Shown here in pieces: positions 7,643 through 16,304 of a stretch of 64,000 nucleotides of DNA. The stretch comes from Eubacteriales bacterium (GTDB lineage Bacteria; Bacillota; Clostridia; Lachnospirales; Lachnospiraceae). Each line of letters starts with the position of its first letter. The first letter of the stretch is position 1. Both the position numbers and the translations under genes were made by a program. The stretch spans positions 1 to 64,000 of the forward strand of contig JAUNUY010000006.1 in assembly GCA_030537935.1 (NCBI GenBank). Direction: 5' to 3'. The notes below the pieces were generated by a model. That model was not told the DNA's origin, did not search any database, and saw only the letters and a list, made by a program, of their open reading frames with translations.

Positions 7643-9789
7643 CCGATGTCCTTTCCTTTCATGCTTAACGCAATCCGTTTTCTCTTCGCATCCACGGAAA
7701 GCACCGCAACCTTCACAACGTCACCGACCTTGACCACATCCAGCGGATGCTTCACGAAACGATCGGCCAAAGCACTGATATGTACCAAGCCGTCTTCATG
7801 TACGCCGATATCCACGAATGCGCCGAAGTCCACGATGTTACGAACGGTCCCTTGCAGCACCATTCCCTCTTTCAAGTCTTCCATCGTCAAAATGTCCCCC
7901 CGTAAAATCGGTTCCGGCATATTCGTACGCGGGTCACGACCCGGTTTTTCCAACTCTTCCATGATATCCGCCAGCGTCATGCGGTCTATCCCCGTTGCTT
8001 CGGCTTCTCTTGCCAACTGTTCCTTATGCTGCTTTAATCCGCGAACCCGGCCCGCCGCCAAATCCGCCTTCGTATAACCGGCCGCCGTCAGCAATCTGTA
8101 CGTCGCCTCATAATGCTCCGGATGAACGGCCGTATTGTCTAACGGTTCCGACCCGCCGGGAATGCGTAAGAATCCGGCACATTGTTGAAACATCTTCGGG
8201 CCCAGCTTGGCCACTTTTAATAACTTCCGTCGATGCTCAAAACGACCGTTCTCGTCCCGGTACGCCACGATATTTTCCGCAACCGTGCGACTCACACCCG
8301 CTATCCGGGCAAGAAGCGACGGGGATGCCGTATTCAAATCGACACCGACCTTGTTCACGCAATCTTCCACCACGCCGTCCAAGGCCTCGCCAAGTTTTTT
8401 CTGATTCATATCATGCTGGTACTGGCCCACGCCGATGGCGCGCGGATCGATTTTCACCAGCTCCGCCAAGGGATCCTGCAACCGTCGGGCAATTGACGCC
8501 GCACTGCGTTGTCCCACGTCGAAGTTCGGAAACTCCGCCGCCGCAACCTCACCCGCCGAATAGACGGAAGCGCCCGCCTCACTCACGACGGCATAGTGTG
8601 ACCGGATGCCGCTGTTGCGTAACCAGTCCGCAATCACCTGCTCAGACTCACGGGAAGCCGTACCGTTACCCAGTGAAATGACATCGAATCCATAGCGTTG
8701 ATGCCAATCACTCAATAATCTCTCCGCCTGAGCCACCTTCCGTTGCGGGGCAGTCGGAAAGATAACGGTCGTGTCCATGACCCGACCCGTCGCATCACAA
8801 ACGGCCAGCTTGCAACCGGTCCGAAAAGCGGGGTCCCATCCCAGAACCGTCTTGCCCGCCATCGGCGGTTGCATGAGCAACTGCTTCAGATTCTCACGAA
8901 ATACCGCAATGGCACCGTCTTCGGCCCGCTCCGTCAGTGCGTTACGAATCTCCCGCTCTACGGCCGGAAAAATCAACCGTTTATAGGCATCTTCCACGGC
9001 CGCTGCAATCAGCGGCGCCGACCGTTCATCCGGATTCGGTGCCGCCAACTTCCGCGTAATATAATGAATGAGCGGGGCTTCGTCCACGACGATTTTCACC
9101 GTCAGAAAGCCTTCCTTTTCTCCGCGATTGACGGCCAAAACCTGATGACCCGCCATCTCGCCCACTGCACGCTCAAAATTATAGTAACCCTCATACACGG
9201 ATGATGCGGACATATCCTTGGCCGAAGCCGTTAATCGGCCGTTCAGCATGGTTCGTCGCCGAACATAAGCCCGGACCGCCGCGCCGTCAGCCACCCGCTC
9301 CGCCAATATATCCGACGCACCGGCCAAAGCATCTTCCGCCGTCGGCACCGTCTCGGAAATATAGGCCGCGGCGACAACCATAGCCTCACCGTCTAGGGTA
9401 CTCGTCCAAATTTGCTCTGCCAACGGTTCCAATCCCCGCTCCTTCGCCATCGTTGCACGAGTGCGCCGCTTGGGCCGAAACGGGCGGTATAAATCATCCA
9501 ATTCCACCTGCGTCAGCACGGCATCAATCCGCGCCGCCAGATCCGGTGTCAGTTGACCGGCCGCCTCGATGGTATTTCGCACCGTTTCCTTCTTCTCTTC
9601 CAGTGTCCGAAGATAGCGCAAACGCTCCGCCAACTTCCGAAGGGCTTCATCATTCAGTCCACCCGTTTGCTCTTTTCTGTATCGTGCGATGAACGGTACC
9701 GTATTCCCCTCATCCATCAGTTTTACGGCCGCCTCGATTTTTTTTGCCGGCAGTGCCAATTCTCCGGCCAGTTGTTTTATCAGTTCCAT
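7639..9789 (-). CDS. tex: Tex family S1 RNA-binding protein
   Basis: A 716-residue Tex (YhgF) protein, an RNA/nucleic-acid-binding factor linked to transcription in several bacteria. Order of domains: N-terminal Tex helical region, YqgF/RNase H-like fold in the middle (around LGWDPAFRTGCKLAV), helix-hairpin-helix repeats (NTASPSLLARIAGVS…), and a C-terminal S1 domain (about 645-710, EGMVLQGTVRNIVDFGAFVD). Length matches the family. It is the promoter-proximal gene of a six-gene run ending with the EF-G-like gene. Confidence 0.94.
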   Translation of the reverse strand: MELIKQLAGELALPAKKIEAAVKLMDEGNTVPFIARYRKEQTGGLNDEALRKLAERLRYLRTLEEKKETVRNTIEAAGQLTPDLAARIDAVLTQVELDDLYRPFRPKRRTRATMAKERGLEPLAEQIWTSTLDGEAMVVAAAYISETVPTAEDALAGASDILAERVADGAAVRAYVRRRTMLNGRLTASAKDMSASSVYEGYYNFERAVGEMAGHQVLAVNRGEKEGFLTVKIVVDEAPLIHYITRKLAAPNPDERSAPLIAAAVEDAYKRLIFPAVEREIRNALTERAEDGAIAVFRENLKQLLMQPPMAGKTVLGWDPAFRTGCKLAVCDATGRVMDTTVIFPTAPQRKVAQAERLLSDWHQRYGFDVISLGNGTASRESEQVIADWLRNSGIRSHYAVVSEAGASVYSAGEVAAAEFPNFDVGQRSAASIARRLQDPLAELVKIDPRAIGVGQYQHDMNQKKLGEALDGVVEDCVNKVGVDLNTASPSLLARIAGVSRTVAENIVAYRDENGRFEHRRKLLKVAKLGPKMFQQCAGFLRIPGGSEPLDNTAVHPEHYEATYRLLTAAGYTKADLAAGRVRGLKQHKEQLAREAEATGIDRMTLADIMEELEKPGRDPRTNMPEPILRGDILTMEDLKEGMVLQGTVRNIVDFGAFVDIGVHEDGLVHISALADRFVKHPLDVVKVGDVVKVAVLSVDAKRKRIALSMKGKDIG

Positions 9790-9816
9790 GTTCCCTCCGC
9801 AAGTTTCTTCGTTTGT

Positions 9817-9845
9817 ATTATATCATAAGTTGGACGGCTTTAAAA
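9817..9845 (-). promoter_or_regulatory. Promoter upstream of tex
   Basis: A perfect minus-strand TATAAT (9822-9817) lies 28 bp before the tex ATG. A weak TTTTAA is at -35 with a 17-bp spacer. Confidence 0.5.
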
Positions 9846-9880
9846 CATCGGATACGATATATGATGCACGACAAATCCTT

Positions 9881-9911
9881 AAAAAAAAGAAGCGATAGTA
9901 TCGCTTCTTTT
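9881..9911 (-). terminator. Intrinsic terminator after hpf
   Basis: A 9-bp GC-containing inverted repeat (9889-9897 with 9899-9907) is flanked by A/T runs. Read on the minus strand it is followed by eight T, ending the hpf transcript and separating it from tex. Confidence 0.8.
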
Positions 9912-9995
9912 CAACGCTTTCTCAACCATACCGGTCGGAGACATCACGTTCCCCGCCGCCGTTATGAAAAAGACCTTCCGTTTATCTTATTCTTT

Positions 9996-10529
9996 TTAAA
10001 ATTCCGGCTCGATAATGCCGTAAGAACCGTCTTTTCTCTTATATACGACATTCACTTCTTCCGTGTCACCGTTCACGAATACGAAAAATCCGTGGCGCAG
10101 CAGTTCCATCTGCACACAAGCCTCTTCCGGTTTCATGGGCTTGAAGCCGAAACGCTTCGTCCGGACAATTTTAATCTCTTCCTCACCCGGCTCCTCGTCC
10201 TGCAAAAAGCTCTGCGTATAACCTTCCGCCGCTTCACCCTTTTTACGCTTCAGCAGCTTTGTCTTATACTTTCTGATTTGACGTTCAATAATGTCTACAA
10301 CGATATCAATCGAAACGTACATATCATCGCTTTCTTCCTCTGCCCGAATGATATGACCTTTCATAGGAATTGTCACTTCAATTTTCTGCCGATCCTTTTC
10401 AACACTCAGGGTCGCCTGTACTTCAACATCTTCCTTAAAGTACTTATCCAATCGACCGATTTTTTCCCGAACAACTTCCTTCATGGACTCCGTCACCTGA
10501 ATGTTTTTTCCGCTAATTATAAAACGCAT
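9996..10529 (-). CDS. hpf: Ribosome hibernation-promoting factor, long form
   Basis: A 177-residue long-form HPF that dimerises 70S ribosomes into inactive 100S particles in slow growth. The N-terminal S30AE domain (MRFIISGKNIQVTESM…) carries the ribosome-binding fold. A charged linker leads to the C-terminal dimerisation domain (KRFGFKPMKPEEACVQMEL…FFVFVNGDTEEVNVVYKRKDG). I place the start at the ATG at 10529; a TTG three codons upstream is also in frame. It is a single-gene unit with its own promoter and terminator. Confidence 0.95.
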   Translation of the reverse strand: MRFIISGKNIQVTESMKEVVREKIGRLDKYFKEDVEVQATLSVEKDRQKIEVTIPMKGHIIRAEEESDDMYVSIDIVVDIIERQIRKYKTKLLKRKKGEAAEGYTQSFLQDEEPGEEEIKIVRTKRFGFKPMKPEEACVQMELLRHGFFVFVNGDTEEVNVVYKRKDGSYGIIEPEF

Positions 10530-10563
10530 ATCAATCAACTCCTTCTATTATTGTAGTACCCTC

Positions 10564-10592
10564 ATTATATCAAACGACTTCTCAGTCATCAA
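10564..10592 (-). promoter_or_regulatory. Sigma-A-type promoter for hpf
   Basis: Minus strand TTGATG (10592-10587), 17-bp spacer, TATAAT (10569-10564), about 35 bp before the hpf start codon. Confidence 0.75.
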
Positions 10593-11043
10593 GAGCTTTT
10601 CCGACTTTCATCCGCCCGATTCGCGGAGTATAACTGACGTATAACTCTGTATTTCTAAATAGTACAAAGTTTTTCCGGGAATTTTATTTATTAATTTCCG
10701 TTTCTATCGCTTACTCATTATTTTTCATCAATATGCCCAATTGACGACATTTCGTACCGATCACGTTTTTTTTGTGGATTCCTGTGGACATTGTGGGCAA
10801 CTTCATCTGATATATGATTATTACACCTTAGTTATCCACATCCCGTTGATAACTCGGTGGATAAGCACTGTTTTCTGACAAAAACGATAATTTTATCATA
10901 GTTCAGATTTGACGAATACGATATATTTTCCCCGATTTTCGGCTTTTTTTCTCAATCACAAACGCTTGACAAGATATAAATGATTTATTCTTTCATTTAT
11001 ATAGATTGTAATCCGGTTCATTATATTCATTTATAATAAATTT
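10593..11043. other. AT-rich intergenic region with a DnaA-box cluster
   Basis: No gene is visible between hpf and the dCMP deaminase gene. The notable content is a set of DnaA-box-like nonamers between 10773 and 10864, listed separately. The rest is AT-rich. A TTGACA at about 10966 lacks a good -10 at proper spacing. Confidence 0.6.
10773..10864. promoter_or_regulatory. Cluster of DnaA-box-like sites
   Basis: TTATCCACA at 10832-10840 is a perfect consensus DnaA box. GGTGGATAA at 10856-10864 is an inverted box with one mismatch, so the two form an inverted pair. Three further TGTGGNNNN elements (10773-10781, 10783-10791, 10792-10800) each have two mismatches. Five box-like sites within 92 bp are unlikely by chance and resemble an origin or a DnaA-titration/regulatory site. 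Confidence 0.55.
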
Positions 11044-11523
11044 TTATACATCTAGGCGTATGGTTCGGCGACGCATATTGTACTTTTCAAATAATACACC
11101 AGCCGCTTTGAACATCCGTTGAGATGCCAAAACCTCGTCACTGTCATAATATTTGTTATCATAATAGATCACCCGACGTATCCCACTTTGGATGATCGCC
11201 TTGGAACATTCATTACACGGAAATTGGGTCACGTACAATATCGTGCCGTCCAGACCGGGGCCGCGATAATTCAATATTGCATTCAGTTCCGCATGGGCTA
11301 CGTAGTAATACTTGCTGTCTTCATGCCCCTCTCCCCGTGTCCAGGGAAATTCATCATCGGAACAACCGATGGGCAAACCGTTATAGCCCATGGACAGAAT
11401 CTTATTCTCCGGACTGATGATACAGGCACCAACTTGTGTATTCGGATCTTTGGAGCGTTGTGCCGACAAAATAGCAATCCCCATGAAGTATTCATCCCAA
11501 CTGATATAATCTTCACGTTTCAA
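11044..11523 (-). CDS. Deoxycytidylate (dCMP) deaminase family protein
   Basis: A 159-residue zinc-dependent deaminase of the ComEB/dCMP deaminase family, predicted to convert dCMP to dUMP for dTTP synthesis. Zinc site: HAE (77-79) and PCNEC (102-106). The long insert with GCSDDEFPWTR and the substrate-loop spacing fit dCMP deaminase rather than cytidine or tRNA adenosine deaminase. It starts 1 bp after the Sua5 gene and is likely co-transcribed with it. Confidence 0.9.
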   Translation of the reverse strand: MKREDYISWDEYFMGIAILSAQRSKDPNTQVGACIISPENKILSMGYNGLPIGCSDDEFPWTRGEGHEDSKYYYVAHAELNAILNYRGPGLDGTILYVTQFPCNECSKAIIQSGIRRVIYYDNKYYDSDEVLASQRMFKAAGVLFEKYNMRRRTIRLDV

Positions 11524-11524
11524 T

Positions 11525-12550
11525 TTATACCTCCACGATTCGACAAGCCGCCGCTTTTTCCAGCCGGTTCATTACGGCATATCCTTTGCCGCTTCGTTCA
11601 AACACCTTGGAATATATCACTTTAATATCCAAGTCGTCACATTCCCGCAAGAGTCGATACAAACGTTTTGCCGCTTCATCCACCGCACCGCTTCCATAAC
11701 TTAATACCGACACACCCGGAAAAATATCTTGCAAATATTCTACATACTCATCCGTGGTCAAAATCGCCACCGGCACGTGTAATCCACTCTGCATCTGCTT
11801 TTGAATATACGCAATACGGCGCTCCAGCGGACCGCTGAGTAAAATCAACGTTCCCTTCGGCGCATAATGGCGATACTTCATCCCGGGTGCCGGCGGACCC
11901 TCTTCTTCTTTCCAAGTGTTCTTATGCTCCGCGGTTCCGACAACCGCCTCCAACATATCTTTCGTAATATGTCCGGGGCGCAGTATCTTCAATTCGCCGG
12001 ATGTCACATCCACGATCGTCGACTCGATACCGATGTCGACCGGCCCCCCGTCAATAATCATATCCACGCGCCCCTGCAAGTCATCCAGAACATGGACCGC
12101 ACAGGTCGGACTGGGTCGCCCCGAAAGATTCGCGCTCGGCGCCGCGACCGGAACCCCGCAACCGGCCAGCAACTTTCGCGCCTCCGGATGAGACGGCATC
12201 CGAACAGCGACCGTATCCCGTCCGCCCGTTACCGCATCAGGTACTTCAGGTCTCTTTCGGAAAATAATCGTCAACGGTCCGGGCCAGAAAACCTCCATCA
12301 GCCGCTCCGCCAGAGGCGATACCGATGCTGTCAACAAATCCAGTTGGTCTCGTTCAGCGATATGCACTATCAGAGGATTATCCGAAGGTCGTCCCTTCGC
12401 TTCATAAATCTTCCCACAAGCGGCGGCATTCATTGCATCCGCTCCGAGACCATATACCGTCTCCGTCGGAAATGCCACCAGACCGCCCTGCAAAAAAATC
12501 TCTTTCGCCTCTTCCATGTAATCGTCCTCTGCCTTACGAACAATCGTCAT
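11525..12550 (-). CDS. Threonylcarbamoyl-AMP synthase (Sua5 type)
   Basis: A 341-residue Sua5 enzyme making L-threonylcarbamoyl-AMP for the t6A37 modification of ANN-decoding tRNAs. The YrdC domain occupies about residues 10-200 (GGLVAFPTETVYGLG, KGRPSDNPL, APSANLSGRPSPT). The C-terminal Sua5 domain (about 215-341) distinguishes it from short TsaC. The ATG is preceded by GGAGGGAGG. A minus-strand TATAAT at 12595-12600 is a plausible promoter element. The dCMP deaminase gene follows immediately. Confidence 0.94.
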   Translation of the reverse strand: MTIVRKAEDDYMEEAKEIFLQGGLVAFPTETVYGLGADAMNAAACGKIYEAKGRPSDNPLIVHIAERDQLDLLTASVSPLAERLMEVFWPGPLTIIFRKRPEVPDAVTGGRDTVAVRMPSHPEARKLLAGCGVPVAAPSANLSGRPSPTCAVHVLDDLQGRVDMIIDGGPVDIGIESTIVDVTSGELKILRPGHITKDMLEAVVGTAEHKNTWKEEEGPPAPGMKYRHYAPKGTLILLSGPLERRIAYIQKQMQSGLHVPVAILTTDEYVEYLQDIFPGVSVLSYGSGAVDEAAKRLYRLLRECDDLDIKVIYSKVFERSGKGYAVMNRLEKAAACRIVEV

Positions 12551-12671
12551 ATATTGCCTAACCTCCCTCCATCAGAATTGATTTCTTCGTCTGTATTATA
12601 CCATACTTTCAAGGCGTTGAATAGTTTCCGGACGAGCGATGCGTCCCCATTCTAACCATTTCATACCACAT

Positions 12672-12701
12672 AAAAACGGATGACGCAGACGGCCATCCGT
12701 T
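12672..12701 (-). terminator. Terminator after the lipoprotein gene
   Basis: An 8-bp inverted repeat (12675-12682 with 12694-12701) is followed on the minus strand by five T. It would end the long secA-to-lipoprotein transcript. Confidence 0.6.
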
Positions 12702-12714
12702 CCCGAAAAGTATC

Positions 12715-13680
12715 CTATTCCGGTGATATATTCCCGTTCAAATGGTTCTCCATCTCCCGCTTAATCCCCGCCAACTTCCGCATGTAGGCACCGATACCGT
12801 AAGGAATCTGCTCATTGACCAAGGCGCCGTCCAGCAACAGAAACTCCTCTGACGTCAATACGTCGCCATGTATGCCGACAAGCTGTCGGAATGAAGCCGA
12901 CGTCTCCGGAGAAGGCCGATATTTCCCTGCGGATGCGGTCACGCCGCGAGCCGACTCCCCGAACAACTCCACCCCCGATAAATGCCCCTCCGACGCAGCA
13001 TTTGTACCGGCTTGTCCTTTTCCACCACCGGCCTCTTTTCCTTTCTCCGGCAAGACCTCATCATGAAACGGACGATTCGATGCCGACGCCAATTTACGCT
13101 GTGCGGCAAATATTTGTTCGAATATCAAATCCGGTGTAAATGTTCTATGATGACGGTCGGCCTTTTCGCCCAGCATCCGACGCATCTCTTCCATTCGTAA
13201 GACGGTATAGTTCACTTCCCGCTCTACGTTAAAAATTCCGCCAAGGCGCAGGGTATTCTCCCGCAATGCCGTCGTATAGTCCTCATCCGTACTCAACTCC
13301 ACGATACGGCCCGCACCGGAGAGTTTTTCCATCAACTTTCCGTCCGTCGATGTCGTAAAAATAACATCCGGTCGGAAATTCCGAATCTGTTCAATATCCG
13401 GCACCCCGTCCAACGAATAATTCAAGGGCTCATCTACCGTCCGTTTCACACAATCGGCAGATAGAAAAGCCGTATCCGCCAGAACCTCTCCCGAAATATT
13501 GTAGTAATCCATAAAATCGATGACAATCGGCGTCAGGCTGACAATACGCTCCGGTGCACGACCGACCTCATGCTCTTCCGACATCTCCGCTCCGGTCAAC
13601 CGCTCTTCTTCAGGCACGGCACACCCCGTCATCCATAAAAGTATCGCAAGACATAGCCACGTCATCCGCTTCCACTTCAT
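12715..13680 (-). CDS. Orphan lipoprotein resembling an iron-complex/B12 substrate-binding protein
   Basis: A 321-residue predicted lipoprotein: a basic N terminus, hydrophobic core and lipobox MTGC with Cys20 as the lipidated residue. Residues 42-170 resemble the first lobe and connecting helix of a TroA/BtuF-type binding protein (RIVSLTPIVIDFM, a PDIEQIRNFRPDVIFTT segment, long helix to 170). The second lobe is not recognisable. Residues about 203-262 are a Gly/Ala/Ser/Lys-rich low-complexity stretch. No permease or ATPase gene adjoins it. It may be a repurposed or decaying binding protein; the ligand is unknown. Confidence 0.65.
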   Translation of the reverse strand: MKWKRMTWLCLAILLWMTGCAVPEEERLTGAEMSEEHEVGRAPERIVSLTPIVIDFMDYYNISGEVLADTAFLSADCVKRTVDEPLNYSLDGVPDIEQIRNFRPDVIFTTSTDGKLMEKLSGAGRIVELSTDEDYTTALRENTLRLGGIFNVEREVNYTVLRMEEMRRMLGEKADRHHRTFTPDLIFEQIFAAQRKLASASNRPFHDEVLPEKGKEAGGGKGQAGTNAASEGHLSGVELFGESARGVTASAGKYRPSPETSASFRQLVGIHGDVLTSEEFLLLDGALVNEQIPYGIGAYMRKLAGIKREMENHLNGNISPE

Positions 13681-13699
13681 CCTGTCCTCCTAACGATAA

Positions 13700-13723
13700 A
13701 CGTGCCGCATTTCTGCGGCACGT
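13700..13723 (-). terminator. Hairpin between yajC and the lipoprotein gene
   Basis: A perfect 10-bp stem with a 4-nt loop (13700-13709 with 13714-13723). The minus-strand tail is only weakly T-rich, so it may be an attenuator or processing site rather than a full terminator. Confidence 0.45.
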
Positions 13724-13762
13724 CTCGATTCACGGAACCGCTCATTTGAACCGGCAGTCCGA

Positions 13763-14113
13763 CTATTTTTCGCTCTTTTTATCGACTTTCTTGTCCGTCT
13801 TCTTTTCGGTCTTTTCCGCCTTGGCTTCCGCTGCGGCTTCACCCGGTTTTTCCACGTCCAAAATTGCTTCTTTTCTCATGGGAATACGACAATTCTTATT
13901 GCTGCCGAACTCGACGATAACAATCTCACCCTCGATCCCGATGACCACGCCGTAAAAACCGCCCGTCGTCAATACGCTGTCACCTACGGCAACGCGTGAC
14001 AACATCAATTCTTTCTGCTGGCGTTGCTTCTTGTTCGGACGGATGGTCAAAAAGTACATCATTGCACCGATTACGACCAACCAGATAATCATTGTCAAAA
14101 TTTGTGGTTCCAT
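13763..14113 (-). CDS. yajC: Preprotein translocase accessory subunit YajC
   Basis: A 116-residue single-pass membrane protein. The N-terminal transmembrane helix (about 6-22) is followed by IRPNKKQRQQ and the conserved core VGDSVLTTGGFYGVV. The last 30 residues are Lys/Glu-rich and repetitive (…KTEKKTDKKVDKK…). YajC associates with SecDF-YidC at the Sec channel. The tgt-yajC order is classic; the genes overlap by 19 bp. No secDF is present downstream. Confidence 0.94.
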   Translation of the reverse strand: MEPQILTMIIWLVVIGAMMYFLTIRPNKKQRQQKELMLSRVAVGDSVLTTGGFYGVVIGIEGEIVIVEFGSNKNCRIPMRKEAILDVEKPGEAAAEAKAEKTEKKTDKKVDKKSEK

Positions 14114-15246
14114 GTTTCCTCCTGATTCTCCAAGCCTTCCAGCTTGGCCTTCTTGTATGCTTGAAACTCGCCTCGTTCAATCGCCGAACGAATCTCTTCC
14201 ATCATTTTATTATAAAAATACAAATTATGCAACACGCAAAGGCGGGCGCCCAACATTTCCTTTGCCTTCAAGAGATGCCGTAAGTAGGCCCGGTGATAAC
14301 GACTGCACGTCGGACAACCGCAACCCGGTTCAATGGGCCGCTCATCCCGCTCAAATCGTGCATTCAATAAATTAAGCCGACCGAAATTCGTATACACGTG
14401 ACCGTGCCGGCCGTTTCGACTCGGATAAACGCAATCGAAAAAATCTACCCCGCGGTCTACCGCTTCCAAGATATTGGCCGGTGTGCCGACACCCATCAAG
14501 TAGGTCGGCCGCTCCTTCGGCAGATGGGGAATCACCGTATCGAGAATATGATACATCTCTTGATGACTCTCTCCGACCGCCAAACCGCCCACGGCATAAC
14601 CCGCCAGATCCATATCCGACAGGATTTTCGCATGCTCTACCCGCACGTCCGGTAAAATACCGCCCTGATTAATACCGAATAACAACTGCTCACGGTTAAT
14701 CGTATCCGGTAAGCCGTTCAGCCGTTCCATCTCCGTCCGACAACGCTTCAGCCATCGCGTCGTCCGTGCCACCGATGCCTCGATATAGTTCCGCTCGGCT
14801 TTTGCCGGCGGGCATTCATCAAATGCCATGGCCACCGTCGATGCCAGATTGGACTGAATCCGAATGCTCTCTTCCGGCCCCATGAAAATTTTCCGTCCAT
14901 CGATATGGGATGAAAAATATACACCCTCTTCCCGGATACGCCGTATGGAGGATAGGGAAAAAACCTGAAAGCCGCCGGAGTCCGTCAACATCGGCCCGTC
15001 CCAAGCCATGAAGCGGCGCAAACCGCCCATGGACTTGACGACCTCATCTCCCGTCCGGACATGCATGTGGTAGGTGTTGGACAATTCTATTTGACAACCG
15101 ACCGCCTTCAAATCCGCAACGCCTACACCGCCTTTGATGGCACCGACCGTTCCGACATTCATAAATACGGGCGTTTCCACCGTCCCGTGTACCGTATGGA
15201 ATCGGGCACGCTTGGCGCGCCCGTCCGTCTTCAATATTTTGTACAT
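14095..15246 (-). CDS. tgt: tRNA-guanine transglycosylase
   Basis: A 383-residue Tgt that exchanges guanine-34 for a queuosine precursor in GUN-anticodon tRNAs. Signatures: DSGGFQVFSL in the substrate pocket, GVGTPANILEAVDRGVDFFD with the catalytic Asp, PSRNGRHG, and the C-terminal zinc site CGCPTCSRYH…H. Length is normal. queA and ruvAB, frequent neighbours, are absent; a lactonase-family gene lies 1 bp upstream. Confidence 0.97.
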   Translation of the reverse strand: MYKILKTDGRAKRARFHTVHGTVETPVFMNVGTVGAIKGGVGVADLKAVGCQIELSNTYHMHVRTGDEVVKSMGGLRRFMAWDGPMLTDSGGFQVFSLSSIRRIREEGVYFSSHIDGRKIFMGPEESIRIQSNLASTVAMAFDECPPAKAERNYIEASVARTTRWLKRCRTEMERLNGLPDTINREQLLFGINQGGILPDVRVEHAKILSDMDLAGYAVGGLAVGESHQEMYHILDTVIPHLPKERPTYLMGVGTPANILEAVDRGVDFFDCVYPSRNGRHGHVYTNFGRLNLLNARFERDERPIEPGCGCPTCSRYHRAYLRHLLKAKEMLGARLCVLHNLYFYNKMMEEIRSAIERGEFQAYKKAKLEGLENQEETWNHKF

Positions 15247-15247
15247 C

Positions 15248-16300
15248 CTATTCCTTCACGCTGCAAAAACGGATACAATTCGGATATTCGACATCGACAG
15301 GTCGCTGTGTCATGGTCAACGTCTTTTTCTCACGGTCCACCTTGAACAAAGTCACCTGGTGGGAATCGTGATTGACCGATGCCAAAAAGCGGTCATTCGG
15401 AAACAGTTGAATATCCTTCGGAAAATCACCGCTGATAGGCAGGTTGAAATCAAAACTCATCCGTCCCGTCTCTTTATCCCGATTTATAAAGCTGACTGAA
15501 TTGTCCTCCACGATGGATGCCACCAGAAAGGTGCCGTCATGGGAACGTGTCAGCGCATAAGGTGCCGAATGTACGGACATCCCCTTGCCGAGCAACTGCA
15601 GTTTTTGAATACTGCGAAAGACCGGCGCCTTATCCTCCGACTGATACTCAAACGCTTCAATCTGCTTGTTCCTCGTGCATACCGTATAGGCGAAACGACC
15701 CGTCTGTGAAAACACGATTTCCCGCGGATCCGATTTCAATTCACACGGAATGAGCGATACCTGCGTCAACTTCCCGTATTCTCTGTTGATGGCATACACC
15801 TTGTAATTATCCACGCTCAAATCCGCAACACATAGATACTTTTCAAAGGGGGTCAATTTGCAGCAAGATACGTGCGGTCGATAGTTTTCCTCATACGGCT
15901 TCCCGAGACCCTTCAAATAGACCTCATCGGTAATGCGGGAAATCCCGCCGTATTCCGTCAGACTGAGCATGGTAATCTTGCCGTCATGATAACCGGCCAC
16001 ATAGACATACTCCCCGGAGGAATCCACATCGATAAAACAACCTCGCATGCCGTTAATACCGACCGTATTAATCCGTTCAATATCCCCGTTGTCCAAAATT
16101 TTAAATGCCGTAATACCGGCATCTTCAATCGAATACAGGACCCGCCGATGGGGATCGATTTTCAAATAGGACGGATTCGTAATGGCCACTTCCCGGCGGA
16201 ATTTCATCCGTCCTTTCTCCGCATCCACGTCATATATGGTGATGCCGCGTGCTTTTTTTCTCGTATACGACCCTACATAAGCCACATATTTTCCGCACAT
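15248..16300 (-). CDS. Lactonase-family beta-propeller protein (6-phosphogluconolactonase-like)
   Basis: A 350-residue seven-bladed beta-propeller of the lactonase (YbhE/Pgl) family. Repeating blade motifs are visible (YVAYVGSYTR, PSYLKIDPHRRVLYS, FIDVDSSGEYVYVAGYHDG, REIVFSQTGRFAYTV, DIQLFPNDRFLASVNHDS). No signal peptide, so cytosolic. Family members include 6-phosphogluconolactonase, but many are uncharacterised, so the reaction is tentative. It lies 4 bp after a GH13-like gene and directly before tgt. Confidence 0.8.
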   Translation of the reverse strand: MCGKYVAYVGSYTRKKARGITIYDVDAEKGRMKFRREVAITNPSYLKIDPHRRVLYSIEDAGITAFKILDNGDIERINTVGINGMRGCFIDVDSSGEYVYVAGYHDGKITMLSLTEYGGISRITDEVYLKGLGKPYEENYRPHVSCCKLTPFEKYLCVADLSVDNYKVYAINREYGKLTQVSLIPCELKSDPREIVFSQTGRFAYTVCTRNKQIEAFEYQSEDKAPVFRSIQKLQLLGKGMSVHSAPYALTRSHDGTFLVASIVEDNSVSFINRDKETGRMSFDFNLPISGDFPKDIQLFPNDRFLASVNHDSHQVTLFKVDREKKTLTMTQRPVDVEYPNCIRFCSVKE

Positions 16301-16304
16301 GCCT

